Assembly: GCA_019307645.1 (NCBI GenBank)
Contig: JAFDJF010000090.1
Span: forward strand, 1 to 7,649
DNA length: 7,649 nt
Reading direction: 5' to 3'
Source: Deltaproteobacteria bacterium
Lineage (GTDB): Bacteria > Desulfobacterota > DSM-4660 > Desulfatiglandales > Desulfatiglandaceae
In this document: piece after piece, positions 5,411-7,649 of the stretch
How positions within the stretch are numbered: position 1 is the stretch's first letter
Layout of the letters: each line of letters opens with the position of its first letter
Notes under the pieces: generated by a model
Told to the model about the DNA's origin: nothing
Seen by the model: only the letters and a program-made list of their open reading frames with translations
The model's database searches: none
Position numbers and translations under genes: made by a program

Positions 5411-6469
5411 ATGAGGATTAATGAGCATTTGGACCATGGACATACTAAGACCGAAAAGATTACGAACACACTTGACGATCTATTAGAATCCTGTGACCAA
5501 CTCGAACAATCGATGAAAACCATAACGGTAGCATTGGCAGATACCAAAAAACAAATCAAACGCGAAAGTGGAGGTTGGTTTCAAGCGGAGAGTTCTTTTA
5601 AAAACAGTGAAGAAAAGTTCCGACTCATTCTTCAGAATTCTTATGATGTCATATATACGGCCTACTTGGATACAGAGACATTTGAATATATAAGCCCATC
5701 ATCTGAAAAAATATTTGGATACACTCCTGAAGAATTGCACGCAATGGGATTCCAAAAATTTAGCCACTGTATTCACCCTGAGGATTATCAGATGATGATT
5801 GAACGCATCAAGAAATCCCTGAAGAAAAATCCGTTCATAAGAGAACTCAATAATGAGCTTCGCTTCAAACATAAAACTTTGGGTTACCGTTGGGTGGCCA
5901 GCACCCATACGATATTTTTTGATGAGACCGGTAATCCTGCGGCATTAATCGGCAATGTGCGGGATATACATGAACAGAAGAAGTCGGAAATTGAACTCCA
6001 CAGACTTCGTAACGAACTGGAAAGAAAGGTAAAAGAGCGCACAGCCAGTCTCGAAGAAACAAATGCCGCACTAAAGGTCTTATTGGAGAAAAGAGATAAG
6101 GACAAAGGCGAGCTTGAAGAGAAAATTTTATTTAATTTCAGGGAGTTGCTTGTCCCGCATATTGAACAAATGAAGAACAGTAAGTTGACTGATAAACAAA
6201 GGGCCTGCATGCAAGCCATTGAATCAAATATAGATGATATCATTTCACCGTTTACGCGGTCATTGTCCCTGCAATTGGTGCCCCTTACTTCCGGAGAAAT
6301 TCGGATAGCAGACCTTATTAGGCGTGGCCACACAACAAAAGAGATAGCTGTGATGTTGCACCTCTCTACCAGGACGGTTGAATTTCACAGGTTAAATATT
6401 AGAGACAAAATTGGCTTAAAAAACAAAAAAAACATCGGGCTCCGGTCTTACTTACTTGCCCTTGAATAA
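5411..6469 (+). CDS. PAS-domain sensor with LuxR-type DNA-binding domain
   Basis: This 352-residue protein is apparently soluble, with no signal peptide or membrane segment. Residues 15-65 are a helical, coiled-coil-like N-terminal part. A PAS domain with its C-terminal PAC part spans about 66-187 (EEKFRLILQNSYDVIY, YISPSSEKIFGYTPEEL, HPEDY, GNVRDIHEQK). Residues 188-240 form a long charged coiled coil (LERKVKERTASLEETN). A helical linker (241-290) leads to a LuxR/GerE helix-turn-helix (291-350), with LTSGEIRIADLIRRG, TTKEIAVMLHLSTRTVEFHR and DKIGLKNKKN. There is no histidine-kinase ATPase and no receiver domain, so sensing probably passes directly from PAS through the coiled coil to the HTH. 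The ligand is unknown. The GAGGTGG ribosome site (5400-5406) supports the start. It is divergent from the dehydrogenase operon and is a candidate regulator of it, but this is inference. Confidence 0.88.
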   Translation: MRINEHLDHGHTKTEKITNTLDDLLESCDQLEQSMKTITVALADTKKQIKRESGGWFQAESSFKNSEEKFRLILQNSYDVIYTAYLDTETFEYISPSSEKIFGYTPEELHAMGFQKFSHCIHPEDYQMMIERIKKSLKKNPFIRELNNELRFKHKTLGYRWVASTHTIFFDETGNPAALIGNVRDIHEQKKSEIELHRLRNELERKVKERTASLEETNAALKVLLEKRDKDKGELEEKILFNFRELLVPHIEQMKNSKLTDKQRACMQAIESNIDDIISPFTRSLSLQLVPLTSGEIRIADLIRRGHTTKEIAVMLHLSTRTVEFHRLNIRDKIGLKNKKNIGLRSYLLALE

Positions 6470-6491
6470 GGCATTTTTGTAACGACTCAGG

Positions 6492-6497
6492 TAGATA
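6492..6497. repeat. Target-site duplication TAGATA, left copy
   Basis: TAGATA directly abuts the left inverted repeat. An identical copy abuts the right inverted repeat at 6667-6672. Confidence 0.7.
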
Positions 6498-6514
6498 GTG
6501 TCCATCCAGAAATG
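6498..6514. repeat. Left terminal inverted repeat of the MITE-like element
   Basis: These 17 bases pair with 6650-6666 in inverted orientation, with mismatches at the fourth and twelfth positions only. Confidence 0.8.
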
Positions 6515-6649
6515 AGATGTTTTGTTCAAGGTCAAGGAATGTGAAGACTTTAACCGCAGGCGCCACGAAGTAAGTGTCCTTGGGGTGAATATATTGTAAT
6601 ATTTCGAGGATTAAAATCTGAGCATGACGCAGAGATTTGACAAAATAGC

Positions 6650-6666
6650 CATTTATGGATGGGCAC
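6650..6666. repeat. Right terminal inverted repeat of the MITE-like element
   Basis: This is the reverse complement of the left end at 15 of 17 positions. The next base begins the right TAGATA copy. Confidence 0.8.
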
Positions 6667-6672
6667 TAGATA
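6667..6672. repeat. Target-site duplication TAGATA, right copy
   Basis: It is identical to 6492-6497 and in the same orientation, as expected for duplication of the insertion target. Confidence 0.7.
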
Positions 6673-6754
6673 GACTGAAGGCCGAAGGCTTAAGGTAAGG
6701 GAAACAGAGGGCTAGCGATTTACATATTTTTACAAGACCATCCGGATAAGCGCA

Positions 6755-7345
6755 TTAAACCTTGTTGAAATTCCTGCGGATGGCGGCTAGCCCTGCCAAG
6801 CCTATTCCTAGAAGAAATAATGATGATGGGATAGGAACTTCCGGCGGTTCAGGGATAACCCAATCTTGGTATATTAGGGTCATGTTCATCTTCGCCCATT
6901 GATTCTTCAATGCGCCGTTGTCGTGATTAGAAAAGAATCGTCCATTAAAATGGCGTTCACTCGTCAATTCGACCAAATACTCTGTCGCTATTTGTTGGCT
7001 TATAACCATTGAGTCCCTGAAATATGGTGCCGTCTTTTCATCATATCTAGCTGCTTCATCTCTGTACCAGGTATTTTTCCATGTTATATCATTCCCATGG
7101 CTCTTGGGACTTAACCTTAAGCCGAAGGCCATCTCGACATATGAATCGTCCTGCATATAATCGCCTAAAACGTCTATTATCAATGTGCCTGGTCCAGTTG
7201 CGAGGGGGGTATCAGTGAATTTAAAAAAAATGTAATCGTTCCTTTCAATACTACTTGCCGAGCACGTTAATATTGCTGCTGAGGCCATGGTGGTCATACT
7301 AAATAATATCAACCCTGCTAAAATAGCAATTAATGTCCGCTTCAT
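6755..7345 (-). CDS. PEP-CTERM-type exported protein of unknown function
   Basis: From the chosen start the product has 196 residues. Residues 1-23 are a clear Sec signal peptide (MKRTLIAILAGLILF...ASA, cut before Ala24). The middle domain (24-165) matches nothing I recognise; it is rich in aromatic and charged residues and has a single Cys28 after cleavage. The C terminus (about 171-196) is a PEP-CTERM-like sorting signal: PIPSS, the hydrophobic LFLLGIGLAGLAAI, then RR and a short polar tail. Such proteins are exported and processed by an exosortase, usually linked to exopolysaccharide or biofilm; that enzyme is not in the window. I chose the ATG at 7345 because GAGGAG lies 4 bases upstream. 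ATG codons at 7348 and 7357, and a TTG at 7372, are possible alternatives. It lies 37 bases downstream of a broken PEP-CTERM gene and may share its promoter. Confidence 0.85.
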   Translation of the reverse strand: MKRTLIAILAGLILFSMTTMASAAILTCSASSIERNDYIFFKFTDTPLATGPGTLIIDVLGDYMQDDSYVEMAFGLRLSPKSHGNDITWKNTWYRDEAARYDEKTAPYFRDSMVISQQIATEYLVELTSERHFNGRFFSNHDNGALKNQWAKMNMTLIYQDWVIPEPPEVPIPSSLFLLGIGLAGLAAIRRNFNKV

Positions 7346-7382
7346 CATTCTCCTCATTTTTCTCTTTAACAAAAGTTTAATA

Positions 7383-7537
7383 TCATAATCTATTGGTCAA
7401 TTTTGTATTCTTCCCACTGAATTTTCTGCGCAGTCCAGCAAGGCCAATAAAGCCAGCACTAAAAAGCCAGATTGCGGAGGGGATGGGGACGGCTCCGCCA
7501 CGAACAGCCCACATAAAAATACTGATATCTTTTTCAT
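7383..7537 (-). pseudogene. Broken mini PEP-CTERM gene, signal start and sorting tail out of frame
   Basis: A strong GGAGGT ribosome site (7550-7545) stands 7 bases before an ATG at 7537 that starts MKKISVFLCGLF, which looks like a signal-peptide beginning. That frame then turns into meaningless sequence and stops at 7397. The adjacent frame, from 7514 to the stop at 7383, encodes a textbook PEP-CTERM tail: AVPIPSAIWLFSAGF, IGLAGLRRKFSGKN. The protein body is absent, so an internal deletion that shifted the frame is the simplest reading. One extra T in the run at 7515-7519 would restore a 51-residue frame, so a sequencing or natural indel is also possible. The motif resembles that of the intact gene downstream, suggesting an old tandem pair. 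Confidence 0.7.
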
Positions 7538-7603
7538 GGTTATTACCTCCAAACAAGAAATCATGTGGACGATATGGAACAATTCAGGGGAATACAGAAT
7601 AAA

Positions 7604-7632
7604 TATGTATCATACTTGCTAAATGTTGTCAA
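7604..7632 (-). promoter_or_regulatory. Promoter of the PEP-CTERM gene pair
   Basis: On the minus strand a perfect TTGACA (7632-7627) is followed after 17 bases by TACATA (7609-7604), preceded by an extended -10 TG. The -10 box is weak (3 of 6) but the -35 is consensus. The predicted leader is about 60 bases. I see no good second promoter before the intact gene. Confidence 0.45.
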
Positions 7633-7649
7633 TAGGGAAAAAGCCCCTT

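Larger units (their letters stand above)
6498..6666. mobile_element. MITE-like non-autonomous element, 169 bp
   Basis: The ends are inverted repeats: GTGTCCATCCAGAAATG (6498-6514) and, on the other strand, GTGCCCATCCATAAATG (6666-6650), matching at 15 of 17 positions. Weaker inward symmetry continues to TTTTGT(T)CAA (6520-6529 against 6645-6637). The element is flanked by a perfect 6-bp direct repeat, TAGATA. It has no coding capacity and would need a transposase supplied elsewhere. Internally there is an imperfect A/T-rich inverted repeat (6587-6605). Size, inverted ends and target duplication fit a MITE. The parent insertion-sequence family is not recognised; a 6-bp duplication occurs in several families. 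It sits harmlessly between convergent genes. Confidence 0.75.
6470..6754. other. Gene-free interval between convergent genes
   Basis: There is no credible coding region in these 285 bases between the PAS-LuxR stop and the PEP-CTERM stop. Most of it is the MITE-like element. The remainder (6673-6754) holds a short GC hairpin near 6681-6693 without a T-run, so I see no intrinsic terminator for either gene. Confidence 0.7.

Noticed and set aside
6681..6693. Short GCC-GAA-GGC hairpin as terminator between the convergent genes
   Set aside because: The stem is only about 5 bp and no T-run follows on either strand.
7395..7400. TTGACC on the minus strand as a separate promoter for the intact PEP-CTERM gene
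   Set aside because: The best -10 candidate (TAAACT) is only 15 bases away and weak; the upstream TTGACA promoter is a better source.
7514..7522. Possible programmed -1 frameshift at A TTT TTA in the broken PEP-CTERM gene
   Set aside because: It resembles a slippery heptamer and would restore the PEP-CTERM frame, but the first base is A instead of T, so P-site re-pairing is poor, and I see no strong downstream stem or pseudoknot. Gene decay or a one-base indel is simpler.
7393..7602. Plus-strand open frame opposite the PEP-CTERM remnant
   Set aside because: It has no ribosome site and its sequence is the antisense of the PEP-CTERM tail, promoter and leader.
7638..7649. GGGGC followed by T5 on the minus strand at the window edge
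   Set aside because: It could be the right arm and tail of a terminator for a gene outside the window, but the left arm is not visible, so it cannot be supported.

Overview
The window looks like chromosomal DNA from an anaerobic, Gram-negative member of the Desulfobacterota, probably Desulfobacterales. That is an inference. It rests on three things: an electron-transfer-flavoprotein operon next to an (R)-hydroxyacyl-CoA beta-oxidation-type operon, an orphan PAS-LuxR regulator of a type I associate with sulfate reducers, and PEP-CTERM exported proteins. I see no rRNA, tRNA, CRISPR array or phage gene.

Layout from left to right. Positions 36-1807 hold etfB and etfA, translationally coupled through a TAATG junction and closed by a strong intrinsic terminator at 1856-1890. 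Positions 1922-3241 encode an exported protein with ten MORN repeats and two SPOR-like domains. Tail to tail with it, only 4 bases away, is a three-gene minus-strand operon (5151 down to 3246): a short-chain dehydrogenase of the multifunctional-enzyme-2 type, a MaoC N-terminal-type hot-dog protein, and a catalytic MaoC (R)-hydratase. Together these form a split version of the peroxisomal MFE-2 enzyme, and EtfAB would carry electrons from the matching acyl-CoA dehydrogenase. No such dehydrogenase lies in the window.

Positions 5152-5410 are a divergent regulatory region with one sigma70-like promoter in each direction, both with TTGAAA -35 boxes and 17-bp spacers, plus several TTGAA/TTCAA motifs. 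The rightward gene (5411-6469) is a PAS / coiled-coil / LuxR-HTH regulator.

The 285-bp gap 6470-6754 holds no gene. It does contain a 169-bp element with 17-bp terminal inverted repeats (15 of 17 matching) flanked by a perfect 6-bp direct repeat, TAGATA: a MITE-like insertion. The right end is minus-strand: a promoter and good ribosome site lead into a very short, out-of-frame PEP-CTERM remnant (7537-7383), followed by an intact PEP-CTERM protein gene (7345-6755).

The points most worth following up are the MITE-like element, the broken PEP-CTERM gene, the MORN-SPOR protein with its hidden three-repeat super-period, and the motif-rich divergent promoter. I did not find convincing evidence of a wholly new multi-gene system.
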